Assembly (NCBI RefSeq): GCF_003576475.1
Contig: NZ_QWGR01000015.1
Coordinates: 62,001-126,000, forward strand
Length of the DNA: 64,000 bases
Direction of reading: 5' to 3'
DNA from: Maribellus luteus
GTDB taxonomy: Bacteria; Bacteroidota; Bacteroidia; Bacteroidales; Prolixibacteraceae
Position numbers and translations under genes: made by a program. Each line of letters opens with the position of its first letter. Position 1 is the stretch's first letter. Positions 1 through 9,709 of the stretch are shown here, in pieces. Below the pieces are notes generated by a model, which did no database searches, was not told the DNA's origin, and worked only from the letters and a program-made list of their open reading frames with translations.

Positions 1-434
1 TTTTCTGTTGGATGCTTTTCAAAATAAGCATCAACCTCTTTTAATATTTTAGAGCCGCCCCCCTCATAAGGATAGTAATTTATAGGATGTTCTCCATTCA
101 GATAAATAATTTTAACACGGTTTTTGGCTTTATCCACCATCATGTTATACGTTTTGTTTCCAAATCCGTATTCCTTCATATACTTATTTACGAAAGCTTG
201 TCCGTCAAACAAAATCTCACTTATTCGACGATGCGATTCAGCAATTTCGCTAACATCGTTTGGAATAAAATAAATAACATTAAGAGCATAAGTTCCCTCG
301 GCAACGTAGTTGAAGTTTTCTTCGTTCGGCTCTTCACTCACTTCCTCTTCCCCTCCGTTAACCGGATCTTCGTTACAAGCCGTAAAGACGGTAAACGGCA
401 GGAATATTAGAAACAAATATTTAAATATGGACAT
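1..434 (-). CDS. N-terminal part of an unidentified lipoprotein (cut by window edge)
   Basis: The minus strand is open from an ATG at 434 to the left edge, giving 144 residues without a stop. The protein starts with a hydrophobic signal ending in FTAC, a lipobox-like site, followed by an acidic, Pro-rich linker (NEDPVNGGEEEVSEEPNEE) that is typical of surface lipoproteins in this phylum. After the linker comes a folded-looking segment (ALNVIYFIPNDV, then HRRISEILFDGQ, then KVEVDAYF-like helix near the edge). I do not recognise the family. It lies 92 bp after the DUF3472 gene on the same strand, so it is probably the next gene of the same polysaccharide utilisation locus. The catalytic or binding part, if any, lies outside the window. 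Confidence 0.75.
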   Translation of the reverse strand, partial: MSIFKYLFLIFLPFTVFTACNEDPVNGGEEEVSEEPNEENFNYVAEGTYALNVIYFIPNDVSEIAESHRRISEILFDGQAFVNKYMKEYGFGNKTYNMMVDKAKNRVKIIYLNGEHPINYYPYEGGGSKILKEVDAYFEKHPTE

Positions 435-525
435 CAGGTGCAATTAAAAGTTTTATTCGATTACATAATTTATACATCTGCAAACGCGGCGTCTTAACAC
501 TATGATTGCAAATGGGTGACGCTGC

Positions 526-1854
526 TTATGGTAGTTGAGTAAAATCGATATCGGGAGCAGTCCCTAAAGCCGGCCGGGTATGATAGGTATCAACCTTTGA
601 CGTCTCGTTAAAAAATCCGCAGTTTTTCAGGAAGAATCCATTGTCACCGCTTTGGTATCCACCGGCATAATCCAACCGGGCTTTATCGCGACCGGTTGCA
701 TCGGCGGTAAAACGTGCGCGGATCATTTCGTGCCATGTAGAGTTGGTATCGTAAACCCACTGATTGTTATAATTTACCATTCGGCCCATTGGTCCGGTTG
801 CGGTATCAAAGTTTTCAAGAAACGAATGCAATCCAGTCAAATAAGTGGAAATAAGAGGACGTCTCCATTGCGCAATAAAATACCATTTGCTTTGTTTCGG
901 ATCGAAAAAGTAGGCTTTGTAATCCGTTTTATTATCGCCGGCTGGTTCACCTTTTAATAAGAACCGATACGTTCTTCCGGCTTCCCAGTTAAAAACCAGG
1001 TAACTTTGTCCGCCCGAACCTTCTCCTCCAAAATCATTAATGGTAGTTTGGTCGCCTTTTGCAATAAGCTTTACGCGCTGATCTTCCGGAATACTTCCCG
1101 GGTCATCGGTCTGATAGGGACTCCAAACCGAAAACAGGATTCTTCTTTCGCTGGTCGAATTCACCTGCATGCCAAAATATCCCTCACCAAAACCATTGGC
1201 CATAAAGTAAGAGCCAACCACATCGTTTCCTTCGGGTACGGTTACTTCGTTGTAAAACCATTGTACATCAGCAGTTCCCTCCGGTTTTTCGTATGCCAGA
1301 TGAACAGACGGTCCCCTGCGGCCCCAGTAAAAATAATCTTCGTTCGAGAAATGCACACCTGATAAAGTTGCATCGCCTCCAAGAGCAATGTACTCTACAG
1401 CCGCAAACTGGTTGCCGGCACGGTCGATTCCTGTTAAATCAACATAGTAATAACCTGCTGAGGGCACGGTAAAAGAACCAATGTACACTGTACCATGATC
1501 GGTATCTTTGATTTTAATTTCTTTTGATTCGTTTTGAAAAGTAGCCCGAATCGTTGAGCTTCCTGAACTCACGGTACCTTTTAGACCAATATGCACAGTT
1601 CCGGCTTTCTCCAAACGAAAATAGGTGCGTAAAACTGAACTTTTCGAAGTCCAGCTGAAACCGTCAAAGTCGGATGATTTCATCTGGTTGGTTCCCACAT
1701 TGGCCAGAAACCAGCTATTTCCTTTTGCGGGCACATGAACAGACATTTGCGGTGGTTCCTCCATCTTGGTATCCTCTTCTTCGCTGCAGGAAACCAGCAG
1801 ATAAGAAAACATTAAAGCGAGGTAAAAGATGATGGTAATTTTAGAACTTTTCAT
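526..1854 (-). CDS. DUF5077/DUF3472 domain lipoprotein
   Basis: A predicted lipoprotein of 442 residues. I chose the ATG at 1854 because MKSSKITIIFYLALMF begins a normal signal peptide ending in LLVSC; an ATG 13 codons upstream (1893) would add a polar extension. Residues about 40-160 look like the DUF5077 beta-sandwich (NSWFLANVGTN, then YYYVDLTGID), and the rest like DUF3472 (WFYNEVTVPEGND, GYFGMQVNS, FSVWSPYQTDD, TYRFLLKG, WHEMIRARFTADATG). Proteins with this pair are secreted and common in glycan loci, but no reaction is established to my knowledge. It follows SusD with a hairpin in the gap, so it is probably a surface or periplasmic accessory protein of this PUL. Family call confident, role unknown. 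Confidence 0.85.
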   Translation of the reverse strand: MKSSKITIIFYLALMFSYLLVSCSEEEDTKMEEPPQMSVHVPAKGNSWFLANVGTNQMKSSDFDGFSWTSKSSVLRTYFRLEKAGTVHIGLKGTVSSGSSTIRATFQNESKEIKIKDTDHGTVYIGSFTVPSAGYYYVDLTGIDRAGNQFAAVEYIALGGDATLSGVHFSNEDYFYWGRRGPSVHLAYEKPEGTADVQWFYNEVTVPEGNDVVGSYFMANGFGEGYFGMQVNSTSERRILFSVWSPYQTDDPGSIPEDQRVKLIAKGDQTTINDFGGEGSGGQSYLVFNWEAGRTYRFLLKGEPAGDNKTDYKAYFFDPKQSKWYFIAQWRRPLISTYLTGLHSFLENFDTATGPMGRMVNYNNQWVYDTNSTWHEMIRARFTADATGRDKARLDYAGGYQSGDNGFFLKNCGFFNETSKVDTYHTRPALGTAPDIDFTQLP

Positions 1855-2026
1855 ACGATTAAATTTGTTTGTTTTGTTAAGCATTATATGCAATCCGGTT
1901 GGTATGAATTACGCTATTATGCTCATTTATTGGTTCTATTTCGATTATCCTTTTACTAAAAACGATGGAAGGACAAACCTACGACCACGAACTTCCGTCT
2001 TTATCAAGGATTTACTATTATTAAAA

Positions 2027-2064
2027 AGAGACTTCACCCGGGTTATTTCCCGGGCAAAGCCTCT
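2027..2064 (-). terminator. Intrinsic terminator after SusD
   Basis: Imperfect hairpin with a CCCGGG/CCCGGG core around a TTATTT loop and outer pairs CTT/AAG and AGAG/CTCT. Read on the minus strand it is followed by CTTTTTAATAAT, a U-rich tract. It sits between the SusD stop (2086) and the start of the DUF3472 gene (1854), so it would end or attenuate the SusC/SusD transcript. Confidence 0.65.
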
Positions 2065-2085
2065 ATGTTTGAATACCAAACTAAA

Positions 2086-3762
2086 CTATGGGTTTTGTGT
2101 CAAATTGGGTTGAGCGAGTATTTGATCTTCCGGAATATAATCCACCACACGCGGATGGTTTGCCGGAACAGTTATTAACGGATTACTACCCTTGTCATGT
2201 GTTCCCGGGTATCTGCGGTCAAGTGTCAATCCATTTCTGAAGATATCGTAACGACGGTGTGCCTCGAAAGCCAATTCCAGGCGACGTTCTTCCAAAACAA
2301 TCTGCAGGATGGTCTTGCCATCAGGTACTCCAGAATAGGTAGGGATATTTGCTCTTTCCCTAATTACGTTAACATCGGCCAATGCACCGTCAACATCCCC
2401 GGTTTTGGCGCGAACCTCGGCCCGGTTCAGATACATTTCAGCCAAACGCGAGATAATGGGCGAGAACAATTGCGGTTGTCCTTCCTGATTAGAACATTTA
2501 ATCACGAAGTACTTCGGATAGCCGTTACGCACTTCCATTTTCTTGTCTAAACGCACATAAGTTTTCCCTGAAATGTTAGCCCCGTCAGTAATGTAATAAC
2601 GGGTAGTTCCATCCACATCTTCGGAAAAAACAGTGTGAGTACTGCCATTATATTCATACTCCCAATTGTTGCCATTTTGAGTAACAGCATACATCTGGAA
2701 CATCTTCGATCCTACCGGCGAAGCTTTTGCATAGGAATAGGTAATTTCGTAACTATCTCCATCCACGTATTGCGGAACAATAAACTTATGTCTTCTGTCG
2801 GCCGGATTTTGATCAAGCAGGTCGCGGTAAGGTTCCGAAGCATACATTTCGCCCCAGCCTACACCGTCGATGGTGCAGTACATTCCGCCGAAAGCATACC
2901 ACCCGTAGTCGTCTTCATCTTTCAATGCTTTACAGGCGAAAATCACTTCCGGGTTATCTTCCGGAACCATTGTAGGATAGGACTCATAATCTGATCCCTG
3001 CAACAATTCAAATTTACCCGACTCAATAACTTTTGTTGCAAACTCAGCAGCTTTTGCATTGTCTTCCATGTAAAGATAAACCCTTGACAGTAATGCATTT
3101 GCTGCCTGCTCCGAAGCATAAATATTGTATTCTGAATCTTCCCTGGTAAATTGACTCATTAAACCTGCAGCAGTAGTTAAATCACTGATTATTAAATCAT
3201 ATACATCTTTAACTGTAGCTCTTGCCGGAAGATTGTCAACATCCGGTTCAGCATCCAAAATGATCGGAACGCCCAAATTACCTTCCGGATCCTGGTTATA
3301 TGGTCTTCCCCAAATGGTAACAAGATTCAGGTAAAAGAAAGCACGCAAGTAGTACATTTCACCGATAACATGGTTCATACGGTCGGTTCCTTCCTGCGCC
3401 TTGTCAATTACTTTATTGGCATTTACTATACCCTGGTAGCAAGTAGACCACAAACTATTTAAGTGATAGTTATTAGGTGTATGCTGGTAGTTATACATGT
3501 AAAACAAGTAGTCGGTAGTTGAGCCACTCAGTGCAATGTTATCGCCGCCAAATTCGCCATGAAAATGATACGGGCGCATAAACTCATTTTTCTTTAGCAA
3601 TGCATAAGTACCTAATGCGGCTGCCTCAATACCTAGTTCATCTGCAAATACTTTTTCATCAGATAAATCCTGAAAAGGATCTCGGGTAATATCGCAGGCA
3701 CTAAAAGAGAAAGAAAGAGCCAGCAAAATTGCAATGACGGAATATATTTTTTTAGTTGTCAT
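2086..3762 (-). CDS. SusD/RagB-family outer-membrane glycan-binding lipoprotein
   Basis: 558 residues. The signal peptide ends in SFSAC, so the mature protein is lipid-anchored. SusD-type landmarks are visible: N-terminal DITRDPFQDLSDEKVF, the early LRAFFYLNLVTIWG helix, TPR-like segments (AANALLSRVYLYMEDNAKAAEFATKVIESG), and the C-terminal AEMYLNRAEVRAKTGD ... IVLEERRLELAFEAHRRYDIFRNG block. SusD proteins form the lid of the SusC TonB-dependent channel at the cell surface and bind oligosaccharide. It lies 27 bp downstream of its SusC partner. The substrate cannot be read from the sequence. A hairpin terminator follows the gene. Confidence 0.95.
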   Translation of the reverse strand: MTTKKIYSVIAILLALSFSFSACDITRDPFQDLSDEKVFADELGIEAAALGTYALLKKNEFMRPYHFHGEFGGDNIALSGSTTDYLFYMYNYQHTPNNYHLNSLWSTCYQGIVNANKVIDKAQEGTDRMNHVIGEMYYLRAFFYLNLVTIWGRPYNQDPEGNLGVPIILDAEPDVDNLPARATVKDVYDLIISDLTTAAGLMSQFTREDSEYNIYASEQAANALLSRVYLYMEDNAKAAEFATKVIESGKFELLQGSDYESYPTMVPEDNPEVIFACKALKDEDDYGWYAFGGMYCTIDGVGWGEMYASEPYRDLLDQNPADRRHKFIVPQYVDGDSYEITYSYAKASPVGSKMFQMYAVTQNGNNWEYEYNGSTHTVFSEDVDGTTRYYITDGANISGKTYVRLDKKMEVRNGYPKYFVIKCSNQEGQPQLFSPIISRLAEMYLNRAEVRAKTGDVDGALADVNVIRERANIPTYSGVPDGKTILQIVLEERRLELAFEAHRRYDIFRNGLTLDRRYPGTHDKGSNPLITVPANHPRVVDYIPEDQILAQPNLTQNP

Positions 3763-3789
3763 ACTCTAATTTTAATAATGAATTCATTC

Positions 3790-6786
3790 TTAAAAATCAA
3801 CTTTTACTCCAAAAAGAACCTTTTTAGATAAAGGGTACAGTGCACCGGTCTCAGGGTCCATTCCTGACCAGTCGCTAATGGTAACCAGGTTGTCAGCACT
3901 TACATAAACAGAAGCATTGTTCAGTTTTAGAAGGCTTGAGATATTCTTTGGCACATTGTAGGCAAGTGTTACGTTTCGCAAACGGATATAGCTGGCATCT
4001 TCCAAATAACGCGACGAATTTTTATTGGCATTCACACCGCCGTTGAACGGTTTTGGATGAGTGGCAACGTCGCCCGGTTTTTCCCAACGGTTCCAACCAT
4101 CAATAAGCTTCATATTATTGAACGCAACATAAGAACCGTCGCTGTCGAACAACTCGCGGTTGCTGTTGTACTTATACACGTCTTCAACAAACGAGATGTT
4201 GGCCGACAATGTAAAATTATCGAAGCTGATTCTGTTTAAGATACCTCCGGTATAACTTGGAGTTCCTTTTGTTCCGGTAAATTGCAACGTTGCATCAGCG
4301 TAATCAGAAGTCAGGCTTACGGTTTCTGTTCCATCTTCGTTTTCAACTACTTTTTCCCAAAGCGGATCTCCGTTATTCGGATTCGCACCGTACCAAATAC
4401 GTTGGAAGAAAGCATCCATATCGTGTCCTACTTCAATTCGTTTGCTACCACTGGTGTATGCCTGATCTTCGTACAATTCTTCTACCTGGTTTTTGTTATA
4501 AGCCAGGTTAATGGTCATATCCCAGTTAAACCTTGGCGTTTTAATGATTTCGGGAGAAATGGTAAGTTCATACCCGCGGTTGGTTACCCGGCCAACGTTC
4601 ATCCAGATTCCGTTATAACCAGTCATTGCCGGAAGCGGAACATAGGTAAGCAAACCATCGCTGTTTTTGTAATACAGGTCGAGGTTAAAGCTTACACGGT
4701 TGAAAATACGAGCGTTAACAGCAGTATTGTAACTGGTTACCTTTTCCCAGCTAATATCGGCATTTCCTTTTTGGTAAGGGGTTGCAGCACTGTTGCCGTT
4801 GTATTGATCAACAAACGCGAAGTAACCTAAATACTGAAAGCCGCTCGGCGCATTACCAACCTGTCCCATACTGGCAGACCACTTTAGTACATTCAACCAC
4901 TTTACATTTTTCAGGAATTCTTCGTTATATACATTCCACCCCATACTGGCCGACCAGAAATTACCATATTGGTTGTTCGGTCCGAAACTGCTTGAGCCCT
5001 GACGGTTGAAAGATGCCGTGGCCAGGTACTTGTTATCGTATGCATATTGCAAATTAACCAGGTAACTTTGCTTGGCACTTTCTCCTTTATAACCACCTAC
5101 CGAAACAGCTTCGGCAGTTGCATTAAGAACCGTGAGACCTGCCGCAACACCTTTACCTTCAGCATCAGCATTATCAGTATGATAATCGCTGTATTCCCAG
5201 GCAACAAAAGCATTCAACGAATGAAGGTCGAAATCTTTTTTAAAGCGAAGCATTTGGTTGGTAAAACGTGTCTGACTAAATCCATAATATTCATACAGAG
5301 TACCTTTATCTGCTAAACCGCTTATCGAACGTTGATCGGTGTAATATTCCTGCTGACTATAAGCAAGAGCAATGTTGTTCATCGACGAAAAGGTAAGCCA
5401 GTCGTTAATCTGATAATCTACACCAACATTTATCCTGAAATTGTTACCGCGCGATGTGCCGTAGTTATATTGCAGGTCGTATAAGTAGTTACTGTTGTCT
5501 CTTCCGTACCAAACTTTTCCATTGTCCAGCAAGTATGCTTTTCCGGCTTCAGTTCTTGGGTCAAGTACAGACCCATCAGGGAAATAAGGGTTATCCCATG
5601 GCATGTAGGTGAACATGGCATAGGTAGAATGTTGCTGGTCGTAAGTTGTACGGTAATCACCTGAAAGGTTTGCTTTAATAAGCAGTTTCTCACTCGCGTT
5701 GATATCAACATTGGCAAGCCCTGAATAACGTTCGTACTCATAACCTTTCAGTGCACCTGTTTCTCCGTAATAAGTTCCGGATAAATAGGCCGATATTTTA
5801 TCGTTTCCTCCGGTATAGTTCACGTTGTACTCCTGTGCTTCTCCGGTCTGTGTACCTATTTTCAGCCAGTCGGTATCGGTGCTTAAAACGTCTTCTGTAA
5901 CTTTAGGATTCCAGGTCTTCTGGTAGTCGTACAATTCCTGCGAATTCATCAACTCGAAATTCCCGGTATTAAAAACCGTATAACCACGTGATGCATTCAC
6001 ATTGATTTTTGACACTCCTTTATCGGCTCTTCTGGTTTGCACCAAAATGACACCGTTAGCTGCTAACGATCCGTATAAAGATGTTGCCGAGGCATCTTTT
6101 AAAACAGTAATGCTTTCCACATCTGCGGGGCTTAGGCCGGGATCGCTGTTGCCATAAATAATACCATCAACAACCCAAAGAGGAGCTGTGGTTCCCGACA
6201 ATGAACCTTTACCGCGGATAGTTATGGTCGACCCTGCTCCCGGACGTCCGCTTTCAGAAGCAGTATAAACCCCGGCCACTTTACCTTGGAGCATCGAAGA
6301 AATATTGGATGTAAAAACGTCTTTTAATTCCTCGTTTTTCAAAGCTACTGCCGAACCCGTCAGGTTTGACTTTTTAGTTGTTCCGTAAGCAATTACCATC
6401 ACCTCGTCGATATCCCTTGTTTCACTTTTCAAACGGATAGCAAGTGTTGCCTGCCCCTGAACCGCAATTTCCTGTGTTTCGTAACCGATGAAAGAAAACA
6501 TCAGTGTGGCGTCGGCACTATTTACGGTAATGGCAAAATTCCCATCAATATCAGAGGTAGTTCCGGTAGTGGTTCCTTTTACCACGATTGTTACTCCGGG
6601 TAAAGGTTCCTGCGTATTGTCATCAACAACAGTACCGCTCACTTCAAGCGACTGTGCATTTGCATTAAAAGAAAGCAGCATAACAAACATCAACAGGCTT
6701 ACTGCCCCCATGCCATGCTTTAGTGTGCTTAGGATATTATATTGACTGATCCCCAGGAAAAGCCTTATTTGCTGTATATACTTCAT
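3790..6786 (-). CDS. SusC/RagA-family TonB-dependent transporter
   Basis: 998 residues. A long N-region precedes the hydrophobic signal (GAVSLLMFVMLLSFNANAQ). The mature protein starts directly with a carboxypeptidase-regulatory-like domain (LEVSGTVVDDNTQEPLPGVTI, about residues 48-130), followed by the DIDEVMVIAYGTTKK linker and plug domain (about 140-260), including the SusC-type segment ITVLKDASATSLYGS, then the 22-strand barrel ending in the aromatic C-terminus KVDF. There is no STN signalling domain, so it is not built to talk to a FecR anti-sigma factor. It would import a glycan fragment with the SusD protein encoded just downstream. The substrate is unknown. Confidence 0.95.
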   Translation of the reverse strand: MKYIQQIRLFLGISQYNILSTLKHGMGAVSLLMFVMLLSFNANAQSLEVSGTVVDDNTQEPLPGVTIVVKGTTTGTTSDIDGNFAITVNSADATLMFSFIGYETQEIAVQGQATLAIRLKSETRDIDEVMVIAYGTTKKSNLTGSAVALKNEELKDVFTSNISSMLQGKVAGVYTASESGRPGAGSTITIRGKGSLSGTTAPLWVVDGIIYGNSDPGLSPADVESITVLKDASATSLYGSLAANGVILVQTRRADKGVSKINVNASRGYTVFNTGNFELMNSQELYDYQKTWNPKVTEDVLSTDTDWLKIGTQTGEAQEYNVNYTGGNDKISAYLSGTYYGETGALKGYEYERYSGLANVDINASEKLLIKANLSGDYRTTYDQQHSTYAMFTYMPWDNPYFPDGSVLDPRTEAGKAYLLDNGKVWYGRDNSNYLYDLQYNYGTSRGNNFRINVGVDYQINDWLTFSSMNNIALAYSQQEYYTDQRSISGLADKGTLYEYYGFSQTRFTNQMLRFKKDFDLHSLNAFVAWEYSDYHTDNADAEGKGVAAGLTVLNATAEAVSVGGYKGESAKQSYLVNLQYAYDNKYLATASFNRQGSSSFGPNNQYGNFWSASMGWNVYNEEFLKNVKWLNVLKWSASMGQVGNAPSGFQYLGYFAFVDQYNGNSAATPYQKGNADISWEKVTSYNTAVNARIFNRVSFNLDLYYKNSDGLLTYVPLPAMTGYNGIWMNVGRVTNRGYELTISPEIIKTPRFNWDMTINLAYNKNQVEELYEDQAYTSGSKRIEVGHDMDAFFQRIWYGANPNNGDPLWEKVVENEDGTETVSLTSDYADATLQFTGTKGTPSYTGGILNRISFDNFTLSANISFVEDVYKYNSNRELFDSDGSYVAFNNMKLIDGWNRWEKPGDVATHPKPFNGGVNANKNSSRYLEDASYIRLRNVTLAYNVPKNISSLLKLNNASVYVSADNLVTISDWSGMDPETGALYPLSKKVLFGVKVDF

Positions 6787-6853
6787 ATTTTTTGTATTTA
6801 GTCTTTTAGATACATGAACTTAAAAACTCGTTACCATTAATCGAAATACCATC

Positions 6854-7780
6854 TTAATACGGTAGTAAACCATCCTCAAATACTTGTAATTCACTCATCG
6901 TCGTGAACATTTGACCGGTTGTACGGGTATCCAATATTCGGATTCTAAAGTATTTTGAAGAATAATTTTTATCGAGCTTAAGCTGATTTGCATCAGGACG
7001 AACTTTTGCATCAAAACGGGTTGAAGTCCATACCGTTGTATACTCAACTCCATCAGAACTGATTTGTACATCAAACTGAGCCGGATCAATACCTCTTGCC
7101 GAAGCTGACCGGGTCCAGAAGTTGAAACCGCCAATATATTTGGCCTCGCTGAAAGTTATCTGTACATAATGAGGCAATGGCATCACTTCTGCTCCCTCAT
7201 CATTCGACCAGGCTGAGTGCCAGAATGTAGAAAAGTCACCATCAACCAGGCTTTCCTTTGGTCCTTCCCAAATCTCCTGTGTATATGTTTCTAACATATC
7301 AGGAGTAAGCGTATGGAAAGTTTTTCCTGCTTTTGTGGTAAAAGCGATCGTTTCGCCATACGAAAGACCAGCTTCGTTCGCAGCATACGCTCTAACTTTG
7401 TAATCGGTTTTGGCAGTTAGCTCATCAAGGGTAATGGAATAGTTCCAGTCTTCCTCGAGAATTCCCTCTTTTGTGTACTCACCAACTGGTTCATAATTGT
7501 CATCAACAGTAGGTTCGGTATCTTCGGTAGTCCAGCAAATACCAATTGCCAACATTTTAGAACCGCCATTGGAAGTTACAACTCCGCTCACAACCGCATC
7601 CACATCGGTTATATCCGTCACTTCAATTGTAGTAGTTGCCGGAAGGCTGCCAGATTCCTCGTCATCGCAACTGCTTGCGAAAAGGATCACTGCCATGGCA
7701 ATCGCTAAAAATGAGATCCTTGAAAAGTCCAGTATTGAAGCAATCCGGAACTTACTTTCTCTAATTTTTCGTCTCTCCAT
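6854..7780 (-). CDS. Lipoprotein with FN3-like and discoidin (F5/8 type C) domains
   Basis: 308 residues with a basic N-region, a hydrophobic segment and the lipobox-like LFASSC. Residues about 50-150 form a fibronectin-III-like module typical of Bacteroidota (TTIEVTDITDVDAVVSGVV, IGICWTT, YKVRAYAANEAGLSYGETIAFTT). Residues about 155-305 look like an F5/8 type C carbohydrate-binding domain (SLVDGDFSTFWHSAWS, PHYVQITFSEAKYIGGFNFWTR, KYFRIRI). No catalytic domain is present, so it is probably a surface glycan-binding protein. It is placed first in the unit, 67 bp upstream of SusC, whereas such proteins more often follow SusD. It starts about 300 bp downstream of the ECF sigma gene. Confidence 0.85.
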   Translation of the reverse strand: MERRKIRESKFRIASILDFSRISFLAIAMAVILFASSCDDEESGSLPATTTIEVTDITDVDAVVSGVVTSNGGSKMLAIGICWTTEDTEPTVDDNYEPVGEYTKEGILEEDWNYSITLDELTAKTDYKVRAYAANEAGLSYGETIAFTTKAGKTFHTLTPDMLETYTQEIWEGPKESLVDGDFSTFWHSAWSNDEGAEVMPLPHYVQITFSEAKYIGGFNFWTRSASARGIDPAQFDVQISSDGVEYTTVWTSTRFDAKVRPDANQLKLDKNYSSKYFRIRILDTRTTGQMFTTMSELQVFEDGLLPY

Positions 7781-8075
7781 AAGTTATTTACATTTAGTTT
7801 AACATAAAATAAGATGATTCAACAATATGATTTCATATGAAGTAAGACGAAGCCCGATAATGAATACCCTACATTAGATTTGAAAATAATTAAGAAGCAA
7901 GACAGTCTTGTGATATATTTTTCTGATATACTGATGATCTATCAGAAGTTTCAGTTTTAAAAATGCCCAAAGAAAAAACACTTATAGACTCTTTGTAACA
8001 GCCTAAAATACTTTGCGCCCGAATAGCGCGATTAACAAGAAATAAAAGAAAAAAACGAAGTGAAGGATGAAGTTG

Positions 8076-8648
8076 TTACATCATTCGGAGAAATAAAAGC
8101 AACAATGGGAGGTAATCTTTCAGTTCCGTTCGCAGCGACTTTAGTGCTCTGCCAACCAAAGCCTCTACTGCTTTGACCGAAATATTCATTTTTTTTGCAA
8201 TCTCAGGATAAGTATGGTTTTCAAACCGGCTGTATTCAAAAGCCATTCGACAGCGTTCGGGTAAATTCGACAGAGCAACTACTAGCTTCTCTTCAAACTC
8301 ATGCACCAACAATTCGTTTTCGGTTGAATTTTCAGAAACAGACCTGTTCAGTTCCGAATCATGGGCTTTAGCTATCACCTTTTCCTTTCGCAGGTAATCG
8401 ATACACTGATTTCGAACCATAAATGAAAGGTATCCTGCCAAGTTCTGTATTTCATTCAATTCTGAACGTTTTTCCCAGAATTTAATAAAACATTCCTGCA
8501 CCTGGTTTTGGGCAGCATCCATATCACTAATGTAAGATATTGCCTGCGCGCAAAGTCCCTTGTAGTACTTCCTGAAAATGTAGTCAAAAGCCCTCTCCTG
8601 ACCATTTTTTAATTCATGTAATAAAAAATCGTTACTGTAGTTCCCCAA
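8076..8648 (-). CDS. ECF RNA polymerase sigma factor (Bacteroidota PUL type)
   Basis: 190 residues. Sigma region 2 is clear (AFDYIFRKYYKGLCAQAISYI, QVQECFIKFWEKR) and region 4 ends the protein (LPERCRMAFEYSRFENHTYPEIAKKMNISVKAVEALVGRALKSLR). It belongs to the ECF group that controls SusC/SusD loci. The only plausible start is TTG at 8648: an in-frame TGA lies three codons upstream and no ATG occurs before region 2. The usual partner, a FecR-like anti-sigma gene, is missing from the neighbourhood and the downstream SusC lacks the STN domain, so control of this sigma must be different or encoded elsewhere. Confidence 0.93.
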   Translation of the reverse strand: MGNYSNDFLLHELKNGQERAFDYIFRKYYKGLCAQAISYISDMDAAQNQVQECFIKFWEKRSELNEIQNLAGYLSFMVRNQCIDYLRKEKVIAKAHDSELNRSVSENSTENELLVHEFEEKLVVALSNLPERCRMAFEYSRFENHTYPEIAKKMNISVKAVEALVGRALKSLRTELKDYLPLLLLFLRMM

Positions 8649-8968
8649 TTCCTGTCAATGAAAAAATGTGGCTCAAATATAAAAATAAAAGAATGACAAT
8701 TAAACAGCCCTGCCACTATTACAATTAAGACAGACACCTAGATTCCAGTTGACAAATACTCTCCCATTACACCGAAAATTTATCGCAACAGAATAAAAAT
8801 AGAAAAACAAGTATTCACATTTACAGGGTTTTCTCATTCAAAAAGATATAATAAGGCCAACACGCTTCCTAATTTTAAAGTCCGGTGATACGAAACTGAG
8901 AAAATTCAAAATCGCGATCGCGAAAAGGAAAAATAAGCTTAACTTGGCACATTCTACAGATAGCGCAT
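8649..8968. promoter_or_regulatory. 320-bp divergent intergenic region with a sigma-gene promoter
   Basis: AT-rich gap between the ECF sigma gene (minus) and the GntR gene (plus). On the minus strand TATATTTG at 8674-8681 matches the TAnnTTTG -7 element exactly, with a TTG at 8697-8699 about 15 nt further upstream as a weak -33 box; this would serve the sigma gene. I see no equally good promoter for the GntR gene and no good copy of the GntR operator found further right. No RNA gene or small ORF is visible. Confidence 0.5.
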
Positions 8969-9706
8969 ATGGCAGAAATGAATAACATTTTTCAGAAGAT
9001 CGGCACCACGCAAACACTCAGTCAAAAAATTGAGCGAAACATTGAGCGTGCCATCCGGGAAAAGAAATTACCTGTTGGCTCAAAATTGCCTTCAGAACGT
9101 GAACTTTGCGAAATGTTTGCGGTAAGCCGTACAGCTTTACGCGAAGCACTTCGTCGCCTGAGCGCCCGCGGGTTAATCGAGATCCGTAAAGGAAGTGGGA
9201 TGATCGTAAAGAAAATCAATATGAAAGATGCGATCGACTCACTGAACCTGTATTACGACCTGAAGTTTGACATGGATCTGCTCACCCAGATCATTGAGTT
9301 GAGGCTGGCTTTTGAACCCGAAATTGCCAGAATGGCGGCGGTAAACCGTACCGATGACGACCTGAAAAACCTGACTACTAATCTGACTGAATTTGCGGCC
9401 TGCGATCCTGACAATACTCAACTGGAATCTGATCTGGATAACAAATTTCATCTAACAGTGGCACGCGCCACCGGGAATCCGTTTGTGATTGTAACCATGG
9501 AGCCCGTTCACAACCTTTTACCGCGGATGCGTAATTATATTTATGCCAACGTTGAAGGTGAAAAGGAAATCACCCTGGGCTACCACAAAGAAATTGTGAA
9601 TGCAATCCGCGAAAAAGACGCCGATCGTGCCTATGAAAAAATGCAGGCACACATCGGGCGTAATATGCAGGTTTACAACAAATTTCTTAAAAATTCGAAT
9701 GCCTAA
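8969..9706 (+). CDS. GntR-family (FadR/FCD subfamily) transcriptional regulator
   Basis: 245 residues. The N-terminal winged helix (about 15-85) has the classic GntR pattern: IERAIREKKLPVGSKLPSERELCEMFAVSRTALREALRRL, then ARGLIEIRKGSGMIV. The helical FCD ligand domain (about 100-235) shows the usual metal or ligand histidines (DNKFHLTVARATGNP, YHKEIVNAIREKDADRAYEKMQAHI). It converges on murQ with a 3-bp gap and begins the peptidoglycan cluster. FCD regulators usually sense small carboxylates or sugar acids; MurNAc, MurNAc-6-P or a muropeptide would fit here, but that is inference. The four TGTAATACATSTTACA repeats in nearby promoters are the best candidates for its operators. Confidence 0.92.
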   Translation: MAEMNNIFQKIGTTQTLSQKIERNIERAIREKKLPVGSKLPSERELCEMFAVSRTALREALRRLSARGLIEIRKGSGMIVKKINMKDAIDSLNLYYDLKFDMDLLTQIIELRLAFEPEIARMAAVNRTDDDLKNLTTNLTEFAACDPDNTQLESDLDNKFHLTVARATGNPFVIVTMEPVHNLLPRMRNYIYANVEGEKEITLGYHKEIVNAIREKDADRAYEKMQAHIGRNMQVYNKFLKNSNA

Positions 9707-9709
9707 TAA

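Noticed and set aside
87-410. Plus-strand open frame at the left edge
   Set aside because: It is the antisense of a minus-strand lipoprotein gene with a clear signal and lipobox.
8943-8958. Possible autoregulatory site before the GntR gene (half-site CTACA)
   Set aside because: Only about 9 of 16 positions match and one arm is absent.
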